A stretch of 64,000 bases of DNA from Euglena gracilis (lineage: Eukaryota > Euglenida > Euglenophyceae > Euglenales). This document shows, in pieces, positions 24,501 through 31,221 of this stretch (its first letter is position 1; each line of letters starts with the position of its first letter). The position numbers and the translations under genes were made by a program. The notes beneath the pieces are model-generated. The model ran no database searches. It had not been told where the DNA came from and saw only the letters and a program-made list of their open reading frames with translations. The stretch is from contig CP154954.1 in the NCBI GenBank assembly GCA_039621445.1, forward strand, positions 18,171,410 to 18,235,409. Reading direction: 5' to 3'.

Positions 24501-24540
24501 GATGGCGGGCACCAGCGACAGGGCAAGGGTCGATGTGTGG
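8360..24540 (-). CDS. Receptor-type class III adenylyl cyclase, many exons (gene span)
   Basis: Minus-strand gene read from about 24540 down to 8360. In order: a first membrane segment (24385-24540); a long, probably extracellular sensor region built from at least nine candidate exons between 22.9 and 12.7 kb; a second membrane segment (11595-11735); and the catalytic domain (11060-8360). The catalytic part holds the motif TVMFADIEGFS with the first metal Asp, and GTIDKFIGD with the second metal Asp. Lys is three residues before the Gly, where guanylyl cyclases carry Glu, so ATP is the predicted substrate. MALWNAPEALPNHEKDAV follows. The product would make cAMP at a membrane in response to a ligand. 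The last catalytic motifs (GN-GS and VN-A-R) were not found; they may lie below 8.3 kb, in the gap, or be lost. No start or stop codon is assigned. A paralogous first exon lies at 53865-54012. Confidence 0.75.
9007..9058 (-). CDS. Adenylyl cyclase exon: GTIDKFIGD block
   Basis: Minus frame SSNIVQHNGTIDKFIGDC. The Asp after KFIG is the second metal ligand and the Lys is the predicted purine-selecting residue. The frame stays open for 11 codons further upstream (to 9091), but homology suggests the exon begins near AGCTCCAAC. Downstream of GAC the sequence TGCATCAACAGC does not match the family, so the exon should end at or just after 9007. Confidence 0.8.
9542..9653 (-). CDS. Adenylyl cyclase exon: TVMFADIEGFS block
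   Basis: Minus frame TLTVMFADIEGFSAICEAEF, then PAVLVAVCTEYFEAMCS. This is the start of the class III catalytic fold with the first metal-binding Asp. The acceptor CCCCCAG at 9654-9660 is good. Homology ends at AMCS (9542). The frame stays open past this point to a possible GT donor at 9526, which would add PLGRS. Confidence 0.88.
10894..11060 (-). CDS. Adenylyl cyclase exon: linker helix before catalytic core
   Basis: Minus frame includes MDRIAQLQFATTATKPTLFQ, then ELHRFQASFVQMERGLRAFG and KFVPQAVVKVL. The GL-AFGK-VP--VV pattern is the conserved helix leading into class III cyclase domains of membrane receptors. It is GC-rich like the other exons. Confidence 0.8.
11595..11735 (-). CDS. Adenylyl cyclase exon: second membrane segment
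   Basis: Minus frame: GVYSELVTIGSPPPG, then FAILGVVSALAVVLPLSVGL and WLAARLYTLARG. About 24 hydrophobic residues followed by Arg-containing sequence match an inside-facing membrane exit, placed one exon before the catalytic linker as expected. The acceptor GGATGCAG lies at 11736 and above. Confidence 0.75.
12676..12780 (-). CDS. Adenylyl cyclase candidate exon, sensor region
   Basis: Minus frame VLMLKNRASVMGSIDASNGH followed by VDQSMSDKKG. The composition fits an extracellular alpha/beta sensor. Acceptor candidates (CTGCAG, TGCACAG) precede it. Placement between the second membrane exon and the 13.4 kb exon supports membership of the gene. Confidence 0.6.
13350..13540 (-). CDS. Adenylyl cyclase candidate exon, sensor region
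   Basis: Minus frame: VSSHGKYFSHSDVDPRYINP, then LLNPINVSAYSLWTCLQSDD and ALIAEACQQLYSKYRPEEEA. It is a long, well-balanced protein stretch and one of the clearest sensor exons. NVS is a potential N-glycosylation site. No named sensor family is claimed. Confidence 0.65.
13650..16250. other. AT-rich intronic stretch
   Basis: Mostly non-coding. It holds AT-rich simple sequence at 14100-14220 (TATATAT and ATCATATTATCCT units), C/G-run blocks at 14500-14560, 14800-14870 and 15000-15040, and very T-rich DNA at 15830-16000. One plus-strand frame at about 15610-15745 (MREKLMGNVRQDAEREYGEL) is protein-like but lies opposite to the gene; I leave it as a weak candidate. Confidence 0.4.
16270..16445 (-). 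CDS. Adenylyl cyclase candidate exon(s), sensor region
   Basis: Two overlapping minus frames look protein-like: YNVASSAAAGDLVRRVSRPE (upper half) and AATLSDELRSQLDGFPQGQA (lower half). They could be two small exons or one exon with a shifted boundary. A donor-like G|GTTTCC follows the lower one. Confidence 0.4.
16555..16705 (-). CDS. Adenylyl cyclase candidate exon, sensor region
   Basis: Minus frame ECYWSDDSVGPASKVPKWVN, then GWLTTMAFNRFTGQVALVRR. The rich aromatic content and lack of repeats suggest real coding sequence. Confidence 0.45.
17140..17250 (-). CDS. Adenylyl cyclase candidate exon, sensor region (short)
   Basis: Minus frame TSNCTDITWWFQLPTQEMQG ends at a TGA shortly after, with possible splice sites before it. 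NCT is a potential glycosylation site. Short, so weakly supported. Confidence 0.35.
17825..18000 (-). CDS. Adenylyl cyclase candidate exon, sensor region
   Basis: Minus frame: WTATEEGPQANISQVDQITG, then KPVRLLSNQTAPAAYFDRPC and PEGPCRKSFKREKTWNS. NIS and NQT sequons and paired Cys fit an extracellular domain. An acceptor-like GCGACAG lies inside the frame at about 17990, so the true start may be there. Confidence 0.65.
18200..18335 (-). CDS. Adenylyl cyclase candidate exon, sensor region
   Basis: Minus frame VTWVALFYDLNNTYGTHTLY followed by STPLMMARNEKVSTLSWG. NNT is a sequon. The aromatic-rich pattern resembles ligand-binding sensor modules of receptor cyclases, but no family is named. Confidence 0.6.
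18474..18506. repeat. (TG)n microsatellite
   Basis: About 14 TG dinucleotides following a C-run, within an intron of the cyclase gene. Confidence 0.95.
19370..19560 (-). CDS. Adenylyl cyclase candidate exon, sensor region
   Basis: Minus frame: ARAGVPAAPFTGQTFTMMKG, then HPVFSQVALIGCFLDPTEDQ and GCQNALHLCGLAESSG. Codon-rich, stop-free and GC-richer than its flanks; one of the better sensor exons. Two closely spaced Cys could form a disulphide. Confidence 0.6.
19903..20065 (-). CDS. Adenylyl cyclase candidate exon, sensor region
   Basis: Minus frame RRTPLMKQMLGILQKDMLHL, then GCFGGICTQISQLRKTLLSS. It is helical and Met/Leu-rich. The frame runs to a TAG at 19903, so the splice donor must lie before that. 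Confidence 0.4.
20170..20370. repeat. Degenerate tandem repeat, GTGCAA(A/T)TGT-type unit
   Basis: Four to five imperfect units of roughly 40 bp share TGCAAATG / GCACAATTGT phrases. The core is the near-palindrome TGCACAATTGTGCA. Confidence 0.6.
20590..20745 (-). CDS. Adenylyl cyclase candidate exon, sensor region
   Basis: Minus frame AEWRRSVHDVQYVVEHAYIY followed by NSMVEGSMSGCFSNPLHV. The composition is protein-like, and an acceptor-like site lies in the T-rich stretch above 20740. Weak without homology. Confidence 0.4.
20900..21310. repeat. G-run repeats with GGGGTATTATTTGG unit
   Basis: At least seven copies of (G)n-TATTATT(TGG) are clustered at 20915-20990 and 21215-21310, around a unique-looking 200-bp T-rich segment. 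The first cluster also occurs on the opposite strand (CCCAAATAACCCC). No gene. Confidence 0.8.
21480..21910 (-). repeat. Dispersed repeat R2 with GGTGAACTTCACC palindromes
   Basis: The repeat is built around multiple GGTGAACTTCACC / GGTGAAGTTCACC palindromes flanking a unique core (phrases 'caaaatgaccattttgag', 'tttggccaaaaatggccaaa'). An inverted, very similar copy of about 430 bp lies at 56600-57030. The similarity continues to the phrase 'agtctactgcctgatctcc'. A third, more diverged copy is at 49400-49690. Confidence 0.8.
22258..22340 (-). CDS. Adenylyl cyclase candidate exon (short)
   Basis: Minus frame GTFWPRLKENAGIWQANVGF follows an AG at the upper end. It is consistent with a helical sensor segment. 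A neighbouring minus frame at 22400-22510 (DTVAQELLGIDLHPSRFDIP) is another possibility. Both are weak. Confidence 0.35.
22768..22865 (-). CDS. Adenylyl cyclase candidate exon after first membrane segment
   Basis: Minus frame CLSEAIEQFDARLSEGEMEM followed by TEVSLM, ending before GTGCAAGGG, a plausible donor. The acidic amphipathic helix would follow the first membrane segment directly. Confidence 0.55.
22990..24264 (-). mobile_element. Palindrome/TIR element with PHD-like ORF, copy 1
   Basis: Bounded by inverted ends of about 50 bp. The left end starts AAAAACGTGTTCAGCCCGCC (22992). The right end finishes with its complement at 24148, around a shared inner phrase GAAATTCGTGGTCATGA. Inside each end lie tandem units of about 32 bp containing ACGTTTTCCATTAGGGCATC. 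The centre holds the minus-strand ORF at 23441-23926. Outside the ORF-start end is a hairpin of about 115 bp (24150-24264, left arm ACAAATTGTGGCTGAGCCCA) with a GGGGGCCCCC core. The same hairpin sits at the same end in copy 2 and in the 55 kb copy, so it belongs to the element. No transposase is recognised. Confidence 0.75.
23441..23926 (-). CDS. Element ORF with truncated PHD-like zinc finger
   Basis: 161 codons, ATG to TAA. It starts MAKRTANFVNGLLPPPP, continues through a helical middle (AAVANCLEFAKLCQHRQASY, then PELDDFFVAWTGWELEPSLL) and ends with a Cys/His cluster: C-x2-C (KCGFCG), 17 residues, C-x2-C (CDAC), four residues, H-x2-C. This is the first six ligands of a PHD-type C4HC3 finger; the final C-x2-C is missing because the frame stops. 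Related, damaged copies are at 34193-34680, 55790-55937 and 57049-57290, and a diverged relative is at 26410-28057. The PHD-like ending suggests chromatin or DNA interaction, but a function is not claimed. Confidence 0.65.
   Translation of the reverse strand: MAKRTANFVNGLLPPPPRAELFLAALAVYQQDAKKPKVDPLHGPLLAQGNTKKKSGTVGAELAAVANCLEFAKLCQHRQASYPELDDFFVAWTGWELEPSLLFDEASVIEQCVAQREQQSGLPIQQDKCGFCGVAIPKNPNYVELNKVVCDACGLAYHFHC
24385..24540 (-). CDS. Adenylyl cyclase exon: first membrane segment
   Basis: Minus frame TSTLALSLVPAIIIWVVFMD, then LMTSSVDLLKSTTRDSMDVV and VQNIVQLLMY. It ends at donor CAG|GTTGAA. A hydrophobic signal-anchor is followed by an extracytoplasmic helix. The paralogous exon at 53865-54012 on plus ends at the same donor position (CAG|GTTGAG) and is clearly homologous in codons and protein, which validates both. 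The upstream boundary is not clear; no ATG is in frame close by. Confidence 0.8.
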
Positions 24541-24559
24541 CAGAGATGAGTGACACTTC

Positions 24560-26190
24560 CAGTATTAATCGGTTGAGCAACATCTTATAACAAATATTGA
24601 ACTGCACAATAAACTTAACAAAACTCAAAAAAAACAACTTTTGTCTGGAGTGCGTCAGCCATTGCGTTCCTCGAAAGATAAAAGTAAACGTGTTCCATGC
24701 CAGGTTTGGAGTAGACGTTTTGGGGGGGGTTAGGGACCCACATTTGGGGGGGGGGTCAATTTTTGGTGAAATATTTTGGGTGCTTCGTGCCGAAAATAGA
24801 GACCTCTCCCCTTCAGAGGGTGCCCACTTGGCCCGACCTACTGGGTGGGAATACCCACCCAGTAACCCCACGTGGGTGATCAAAATTTTTTATTTCTATT
24901 CTCTTTGGCTGAACGACCCATTGCATTTTAAAGCCACTAGTATGGGTCAAGGGATGAAGCCACTGCCAACGAACAATAGAGAAATTGCGGATTGCAGTAT
25001 GCATTTCCCCCCCTTGCATTCTCAGGGCCCTGCCAAGGTACAAGGGTCAGAACAAAGGTGAATGAGATTCGGAACTCCATTGAAAGAGACTGATGGGAGG
25101 AAATAAAAGATGGTGGGAAATTCAAAAATACTTGGACACATAACAATTTGAGTATAAACCGATCAAAATAAGAATGTTACTAGCTCGAGTGAGCACTTTG
25201 AGGGGGCCCAGGTCCCATATTTGGGGTCATCTATGCGTGTGTCTGCGTGCGTTTGCATGACAGGAATGGCCCATCCCACATTAATGTCCGCCCTCCTACA
25301 GGGTATCACTGCGGACTACCTCAGAAGGCACAGTCACATGGTGAGGTCGTGGCCCAGCACGATGCTTGGTGGAAGACCGGCACATGGTGTTTGGCATTAT
25401 TATTCAACCGAATGATGAAACTTTGGGGGTGGTGCGGGTCACGGGGGGGTCACGGGGGGGGGGGGTCACGGGGGGGTCACGGGGGAAATATGCCACTTTG
25501 GAGGTAGTCGGGGGTAGCATCCATCATGTTGCATCCCATCACGAGAAGGGCGGCACGCATCCAAAAAATCGGTGATTCTCAGGCCCAAAAAGTGGTCATT
25601 TTGAATCAGTTTTGGGCAATTTTTGAACACAAAAAAAAAACGCTTTTTTGGACCGAAAATGGTCATTTTGGGGTAATTTTTTATGTCTGAAATTGGTCAT
25701 TTTTTTCATTTTTGAAAGGGAATTTTGTTAGGATTTTCTTGACCATCACATTTTTTGGGATTCATTTTGGGCCATTTTTTGACAAATTCTGTTTTGGGTA
25801 TGGAAAAGCACCAATTTTTGGCACTTTTTTTAGGGGACAAGATTTTTGGCCATTTTTGGTGTGAAGGTGCGTTGGGCGTTGGGTGCCAAAAAGGGGTTTG
25901 GTTGTCCAAATGGAAGGTGGGGTGAGGACAATTCTTTTCTGTTTTTTTGGGGGGTGATCTTCCACACAAATCTCATGTCCCCTCCCCCCTTCTTGCCATG
26001 AAATTCTTTCCTACTTGCACAATATCCTCTTTTGCCAATGGACATATTTTGGGCCAAATTGACACAAATAAAAAAAATTAAATTCCTACACCAAAAAAGC
26101 GCCCTTGTTTGGGTCGAAAATTTTTTCACCTCAAATCTTGGCATTTCCTTCCATTTTTTGACCATGTGAAAGCAAATTTTCGCTGGTTTC
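24560..26190. other. Stretch upstream of the cyclase, no firm gene
   Basis: AT-rich sequence with a C/G-run block near 24725-24770, GGTCACGGGGGGG repeats at 25437-25490, and T-rich runs from 25600 to 26150. A very short plus-strand candidate exon (GITADYLRRHSHM) at 25300-25340 sits between CTACAG and GTGAGG, good splice signals, but is too short to assign. Confidence 0.35.
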
Positions 26191-26202
26191 TGATACGAAA
26201 AT

Positions 26203-26314
26203 TGTGTCCAGAACGCCGGTTCGGGCGTGAAGCCGTGTTCCAGAACGAACGGGCGGCAGCCCGAACCGGCGTTCTGGAACACGGCTTCACGCCCGAACCG
26301 GCGTTCTGGACACA
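26203..26314. repeat. Perfect palindrome, 44-bp arms, 24-bp spacer
   Basis: Arms 26203-26246 and 26271-26314 are exact reverse complements. Each arm contains the phrases TGTGTCCAGAACGCCGGTTC and GCGTGAAGCCGTGTTCC. The spacer repeats the same CCGAACCGGC words. Related hairpins occur at 31088-31221, 38480-38780, 51100-51160, 57715-57780 and 57900-58020. Confidence 0.95.
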
Positions 26315-26409
26315 GTTGTTGAAACCGTGTATTAGGGGCTCTGGCTTCCCGCCCGTTCATGGACGCATGGTCATTTGTGTTGTGACTCCTCTATGCAGAT
26401 TTCTTCTAA

Positions 26410-28057
26410 ATGAACGCCGGTCAGGTTGCTACCGTTTGCACCAGTGCACTGCCCCAACCCCCCACACCAGCTGAATTCTTTGCTGGCCTTGAGGCTGCCG
26501 ACGCACCTCGGAAAACAGCAGAAGGCCATAAAAAAAATTTTTGGGGATACGTTTGTCGACAGTTGCCCCACTGGTGGATTGGCAAAAAACAAAATAGTGG
26601 CTCTTGCAGTTGCGCGGGATTTCCAAAAGGTTTGCGAACTACGTGGGGCAACGTTTGACTTTCTGGATGACTGGCTGGTGGCATTTGCCTTCTGGACGGT
26701 AAAAGTCACGTGCCTTTTTGATCACGGTGACGAGAAGCAACAGGCAGCCGCCGTCCAGCGAAACAAAAACCAAAACAAAAAGCGTAACAGTGCAATCAAC
26801 AGAATGCCAAGCAACCGCTCCGGGAGCAGCTTATGCTGCCCCGTGACAACCCCAAAATTTGTGGGGTGGAGACATGGCAGCGGCAACTGGCACTGCTGCC
26901 AGATGCCGCTAATCCCTCCTTACCATTCTGGTGCTCCTGCAAAATTATCTGCAAAATTCCGGTCCCGTCAAGGCATAGTGGGCCGGCCTGTTTTTTTTGA
27001 CGTTGTTTTGTTTTGTTTTTTTAATTTTAACAATGTTTTTTTTAAAAAAAACAAAAAAACGCCCACTAGGTTTTGCATGGAAAATTTTTTGAATGAACAT
27101 TTTCAATCATTTTTGGCAATTTCTGGGTAATTTCTGCCAAAAACTTCCTTCCACAAAAATGAAAAAAAAGTCATAAAATTCCATTTTTGTTGCATTTTGG
27201 ATGTTTTTGACCATTTTTGGCAGTTTTTGAACTGAGTAGGATTCAAAATATGGTTTGGGTGTTTCATAACGAGTTTTTTCAATGAAATTTTCCTTTTGTT
27301 TTTTTTGATGTTTTTTTTTACTGTTTTTTTTTAAAAAAAAAAAAAAAAATGCCCACTATGCGTCAAGGCAACTTATGCAACGTTTCCTGGGGCAGCCAAT
27401 TGGGCGCGGGACGTGCTTGACCGGCCAAATTGTCTTCAAGGATCTGGCCCGCCGTCCGGTGGTGTCTGCTTTGGTGGACGAGTTGGGGTCGCATCGGGCG
27501 GCAAAGGCTGTGGGCATGTGCCCACGCAATACGGAAAAGTATTATCGTGCTCCCCAAGACGACATTTGTCGTCAGGCAGCGCAAGCTCTCCAAAACGTGT
27601 ACATTTTTACATTTTAATTTCACCTCGCATACACGTATTCCTTTAGCAGAGGCGGCTGCCCACGGACATTCCCAGTTCTACCCGAACCTTATTGACGCCG
27701 AAGAAAGAAAGAAGAGCCACGGGTTGTGGAACTGTTGGACAGTTCGGATGACGAGGTTTTGCAGATTCACCAGCTTGAAAATTCATTTTCCACTCACTCG
27801 AGGTCATTGTGGACGGCGGTGTTGCACCACCTGTCCCACTTCCCAAAGAGGATCCCCTGCCGGCTAAGCATCTCCAATGCTCCAGCGGTGAAGCCAGAGG
27901 AGGTAAAAATCCCGTTTGACGGCAGTTTTACACTACTGTCTTCAGGAGCCGGCTGACCAGAGGCTGACAATCGACGACCTGTCGCATTACAGGCAACAAT
28001 TAGCTAAAAATAAATTCGAATATAACGCCTTCGCGTTCTCTGAGCAGGGTCGTTTAT
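26410..28057 (+). pseudogene. Diverged, decayed relative of the PHD-ORF family with extra exons
   Basis: The start ATG at 26410 gives MNAGQ... then LPQPPTPAEFFAGLEAA, aligning with the LPPPPRAELFLAALAV part of the element ORF. After an A8 run the frame shifts by one and continues IVALAVARDFQKVCELRGAT, then FDFLDDWLVAFAFWT, which aligns with the helical middle of the ORF, up to donor ACG|GTAAAA. A later exon reads NPKICGVETWQRQLALLPDA. It is cut by the 387-bp insertion at 26974-27360; beyond the insertion the same frame resumes with QLMQRFLGQPIGRG and DELGSHRAAKAVGMCPRNTE, a helix-turn-helix-like stretch. Further exons follow at 27650-27900 (with a frame slip near 27715; VVELLDSSDDEVLQIHQLEN) and 27944-28057, ending in TAA. 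The intron 27902-27943 is canonical (GAG|GTAAAA...TCTTCAG|GAG). At least two frameshifts plus the insertion argue for a pseudogene. Confidence 0.55.
26974..27360. mobile_element. hAT-like MITE with CATAGTGGGC ends
   Basis: 10-bp perfect terminal inverted repeats, CATAGTGGGC and GCCCACTATG, flanked by an exact 8-bp target duplication, CGTCAAGG (26966-26973 and 27361-27368). The interior is T/A homopolymer-rich and non-coding. The 8-bp duplication and CA...TG ends fit the hAT superfamily. It interrupts a coding exon that is in frame on both sides once the insertion and one duplication copy are discounted. Confidence 0.85.
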
Positions 28058-28129
28058 AATTTGTCTCAATTTTCCCCCACCCCGCACCTCCCTGTTAAAA
28101 TAAACTGTCCCTGTTTTCGCCCTTCCAAC

Positions 28130-28790
28130 GCCGCCAACACAGAAGGGATTTTGTTATTTGAGGCTCGGATTGGGGTGGAGGGGGGAGTTTTCTGCCTCTC
28201 GTGATACAGAATGCTTGCATTCCTGAAGGATTTTCATGTAATCCCTGTTTCATCAGTGGTTTTTTACCCCTCCGGACCCCCATCAAGGGCCCACCGACCC
28301 CCCCACTGACCAAAGATTTCCATCTTGGGGTGTTTATTTAGGCGTGGGACACTTATTTGGACCCATCCGGACCATTGAATTTTCAATATAAGTCAAATTT
28401 GCACAAAAAAAGGACTTATCAAGCCAAGTCTATTGCCAACATAGAAGGGATTTTGTTATTTGAGGGGGGGGTGCGGGGGGGGGGGGCGGAGCCCCCCCCG
28501 CCTATGCCAAAGTGAGCCACAAAAACGACTTAGCCCCCGAGTATGTTGCCAACACAGAAGGGATTTTGTTATTTGAGGCTCGGATTGGGGTGGAGGGGGG
28601 AGTTTTCTGCCTCTCGTGATACAGAATGCTTGCATTCCTGAAGGATTTTCATGTAATCCCTGTTTCATCAGTGGTTTTTTACCCCTCCGGACCCCCATCA
28701 AGGGCCCACCGACCCCCCACTGACCAAAGATTTCCATCTGGGGGTGTTTATTTAGGCGTAAGACACCTATTTGGACCCATCCGGACCATT
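28130..28790. repeat. Direct repeat pair of about 245 bp
   Basis: 28130-28372 and 28544-28788 are nearly identical (AACACAGAAGGGATTTTG start, body with 'atgcttgcattcctgaagga', end 'ggacccatccggaccatt'). A third start-only fragment sits at 28437-28463. The first phrase resembles the complement of the satellite at 31.7 kb (CACAAGGGATTTTATTATTT). Confidence 0.85.
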
Positions 28791-28914
28791 TCCGGGTGAT
28801 TTGGGCCCGCCACAGACCATTTTTATGACCGCCGACTAGCCACCGACTAGTTTGCATTGGATTTTGTTCATGGGGGGGGCTTAAAAGTCGGCGGTTTTGA
28901 CCCGTTAGTACATT

Positions 28915-29062
28915 AGAGTGGGTAGTCGGCCGACTAGTTGGCCGACTACGCACTACCCCCCCCCCCCATGTCTCGCCGACCAGCTACCGACTAGGCCTAG
29001 TCGGCGGACCAATTGGGTAGTCGGCCGACTAGTCGGCCGACTACCCACTACCCCCCCCCCCC
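28915..29062. repeat. TAGTCGGCCGACTA palindrome cluster
   Basis: Several overlapping palindromes built from GTAGTCGGCCGACTAGT are separated by C-runs and by a GACCAGCTACCGACTAGGCC segment. No coding content. Confidence 0.85.
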
Positions 29063-29154
29063 AGTCTACCGCCTTGCGCCCAACGCCGCCAACTGCGGCG
29101 TTGCCCGTCGACTTGTCCAACGCTCCGAACCCCTTCCGCCCCCAGCCGGGATTT

Positions 29155-29410
29155 TTGGGCTTCGGCGCTTCGGCGCCAAAAGAAATGGCCACTTCAAGGG
29201 GGGTAAACCAAAGTTGCCAAAAATTATCCACACCGAGGGGGGGACACTTTGAGGGGGGGGGTGAGGGTGCCCACAACGTTGCACATAGCCGGAGAGAGAT
29301 ATGCTCGCGATCGTCGGATGAGACAAGAACAGAGTCGAAATTCGTGGTCATTTCTGGCACTGCTTTATTTGAGAAACACATTGAACAATACAATAAATAT
29401 TCTTTTTCTT
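29155..29410 (+). repeat. Dispersed repeat R3, copy 1
   Basis: About 250 bp, nearly identical to 45983-46225 in the same orientation: GGGCTTCGGCGCCAAAAGAA start, middle 'ggggtaaaccaaagttgcca', and end 'ctgctttatttgagaaacac'. The short phrase 'cgatcgtcggat' hints at a functional end region. Class unknown. Confidence 0.85.
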
Positions 29411-29413
29411 CTG

Positions 29414-29655
29414 GCCAGTTTTGGGCCAAAGGTGCTGGCCAGTTTTGGGCCAGATGTGATGGACACTTTTGCAAATGGAGAATGCCACGGGGGTTGGCCA
29501 GCTCTGGGCCACAGGTGGTGGTCAATTTTGTGCCACGTGTGGTGGCCATTTTGGGCCAGAGATGGTGGCCACTTTTGCACCACAGGTGGTGGCCACTTTT
29601 GGGCTAGAGACGGTGGCCAGTTTGGGGCCAGAGATGGTGGCAAGTTTTTGGGCAT
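29414..29655. repeat. Minisatellite, GGTGGCCA(C/G)TTTTGGGCCAGA unit
   Basis: Eight or nine imperfect units of about 26-30 bp. A short array of the same unit occurs at 35338-35420. Confidence 0.85.
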
Positions 29656-30167
29656 AGAAAGGGAGGGCAACCATTTAGGGACAGTGTAGTTTCTATCGAG
29701 TCAGCAGACGCTTGCTTGCTTGTTGCCATCGACTGAGAAACGCGGGGTCCATGAATGACGGGGCAGCATTAATGAATGCTCTACTGGTCTCCCCGTAACA
29801 TTTTGGACAAAACCGATGTAAATAATTCCCTGGGTTTCTGACTGACAAGGATAAATGTCTGTTTTTTACGATTGAGAAATGTCCTCCTTTTTGACGACTG
29901 GAATGTTGTAATGCGTAATTATACTGTCGGTAATAAACACAGAATGCAAAATACCATTACTCCCCCTTTAACGACCCCCCCCCTAAATGACCCTCCGGGG
30001 TGGGGGCCCAGACAATGGAAATTTTTTCAAGAAAAAAGTCTTCAAAAACCACCGATCTTTTTGAAATTTTTAGAAAAGGGAGTTTTCCTTCTGGTAGAAA
30101 TGGTGCCAGAGAACACAAATTTCACAAAAAAAAGTTCCGAAAAAATGGGGGTAGGGGGGTATCCAAG

Positions 30168-30869
30168 GGGGCGGACGGACGGACGGACGAACGGCTGGTG
30201 AAAAAAGCGAAGGTCCGGACGGACGGCTGACCTTGTGGGCTTGGTCCAGACGGCTGAAGAAAATGCACTTGGTCCAGCTAGCCGGCTGGCCGGCTGGCCG
30301 GCTAGCCGACCGGGTCTTTGGAACCGCAGGCGTAAACCACAATCGCGTAGATCGCCAACCGGAAGTAACGGTCCAGATCTGGGTTCCACACAACATGTCA
30401 GATCTACAGTACGATGTCCGCTGAGCCGCCCCGTACTGCAAGGTTCGTATCAGAGGTGATGCACGGGCCTATTTCTGTGGTATTTATCATTCAACCTCAA
30501 GATGATTATTTCCAAGTGGCTACAGTGACCTCCTTGCGTACTCAACTCATCCTCCGAGAATGATATCACCCCCCGTGGTATAGCGGTCGTGTGGTTAGCG
30601 TGTGACCGGTAGATCGCGGGTTCGAATCCCGCCGGGGGGCAGCTTCGTGTTTTTCCTAATTTGACGCGACGAGTAGAGGGAAGCTGTGACTGCTTTTCGG
30701 AAAGGAAGGAAATTTTTTTTTTGGTCCGGCCGGCTGGCAAGACAGACATTGGTCCGGCTTGACGGACGGCTGGCGAAAAAATGCTTCGTCCGGACGGACG
30801 GCTGGGCGTCCAGCATTGGTCCAGCTGAAGAGGTCCGGACGGCTCGGACGGCTAGCCGGCCAGCCGCCC
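30168..30869 (+). mobile_element. GGACGG element with internal tRNA-like sequence, copy 1
   Basis: 702 bp. It starts GGGGCGGACGGACGG and ends GGCCAGCCGCCC. The flanks carry a 5-bp direct repeat, CCAAG (30163-30167 and 30870-30874). Left and right terminal regions share about 100 bp of direct similarity (CTGGYGAAAAAA, GGTCCGGACGGACGGCTG, TTGGTCCAGCT). The centre holds a 72-nt tRNA-like sequence with good A and B boxes. A nearly full copy is at 41578-42256 and a long, interrupted copy at 32834-36154. No ORF is conserved, so it is non-autonomous. Confidence 0.7.
30569..30640 (+). tRNA. tRNA-like gene, anticodon not assignable
   Basis: 72 nt with a perfect 7-bp acceptor stem (CCCCCCG/CGGGGGG), a 5-bp T stem with loop TTCGAAT, variable loop AGATC, an A box TGGTATAGCGG and a B box GGTTCGAATCC. 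The anticodon arm (30594-30610) pairs badly: stem GTTAG/CCGGT has one mismatch and three wobbles, and position 33 is not U. So this may be a tRNA-derived polymerase III promoter rather than a working tRNA. The copy at 41955-42026 has a damaged acceptor stem. Confidence 0.5.
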
Positions 30870-31087
30870 CCAAGCCCCTTTTTTCGACCCCCCCCCCTTA
30901 GTGACCCCCCCCTAAGTGACCCTTCGGGGGGGTCCTGGCCGAGACAAGATGGGGGTCATTTGGGGGGGGGGTAATTGTAATTCCCGTTCCTTTCCGAGTG
31001 TCCATTGTTTGACATATCGCATGATGGCTGAGAAGTGAAAACTTTGGAGGGGTTCAAGTTACAAGAGCTGGTATCTATATCGAGAAT

Positions 31088-31221
31088 TGTGTCCCAAACG
31101 CCAGTTCGGATGTGAAACCTGTGCCTGGGACGTCGGTTCCGGGGTTACCGCCCGGTAGCCCGGTAGCCCGAACCGGCGTCCCAGGCACATGTTTCACGCC
31201 CGAACCGGCGTCTGGGACACA
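31088..31221. repeat. Imperfect palindrome, 52-bp arms
   Basis: Arms 31088-31139 and 31170-31221 match at about 46 of 52 positions. Words GTGCCTGGGACG and CCGGTTCGG(G)CGTGAAAC are shared with the 26.2 kb palindrome family. Confidence 0.85.

Noticed and set aside
28953-29607. ORFs of about 200 codons on both strands
   Set aside because: They run through the TAGTCGG palindromes, R3 repeat and a minisatellite; no independent protein-like region.
30569-30640. Assigning a histidine or threonine anticodon to the tRNA-like sequence
   Set aside because: GTG and TGT can both be placed in the loop depending on the fold, stem pairing is poor in each case and position 33 is not U in the best fold.
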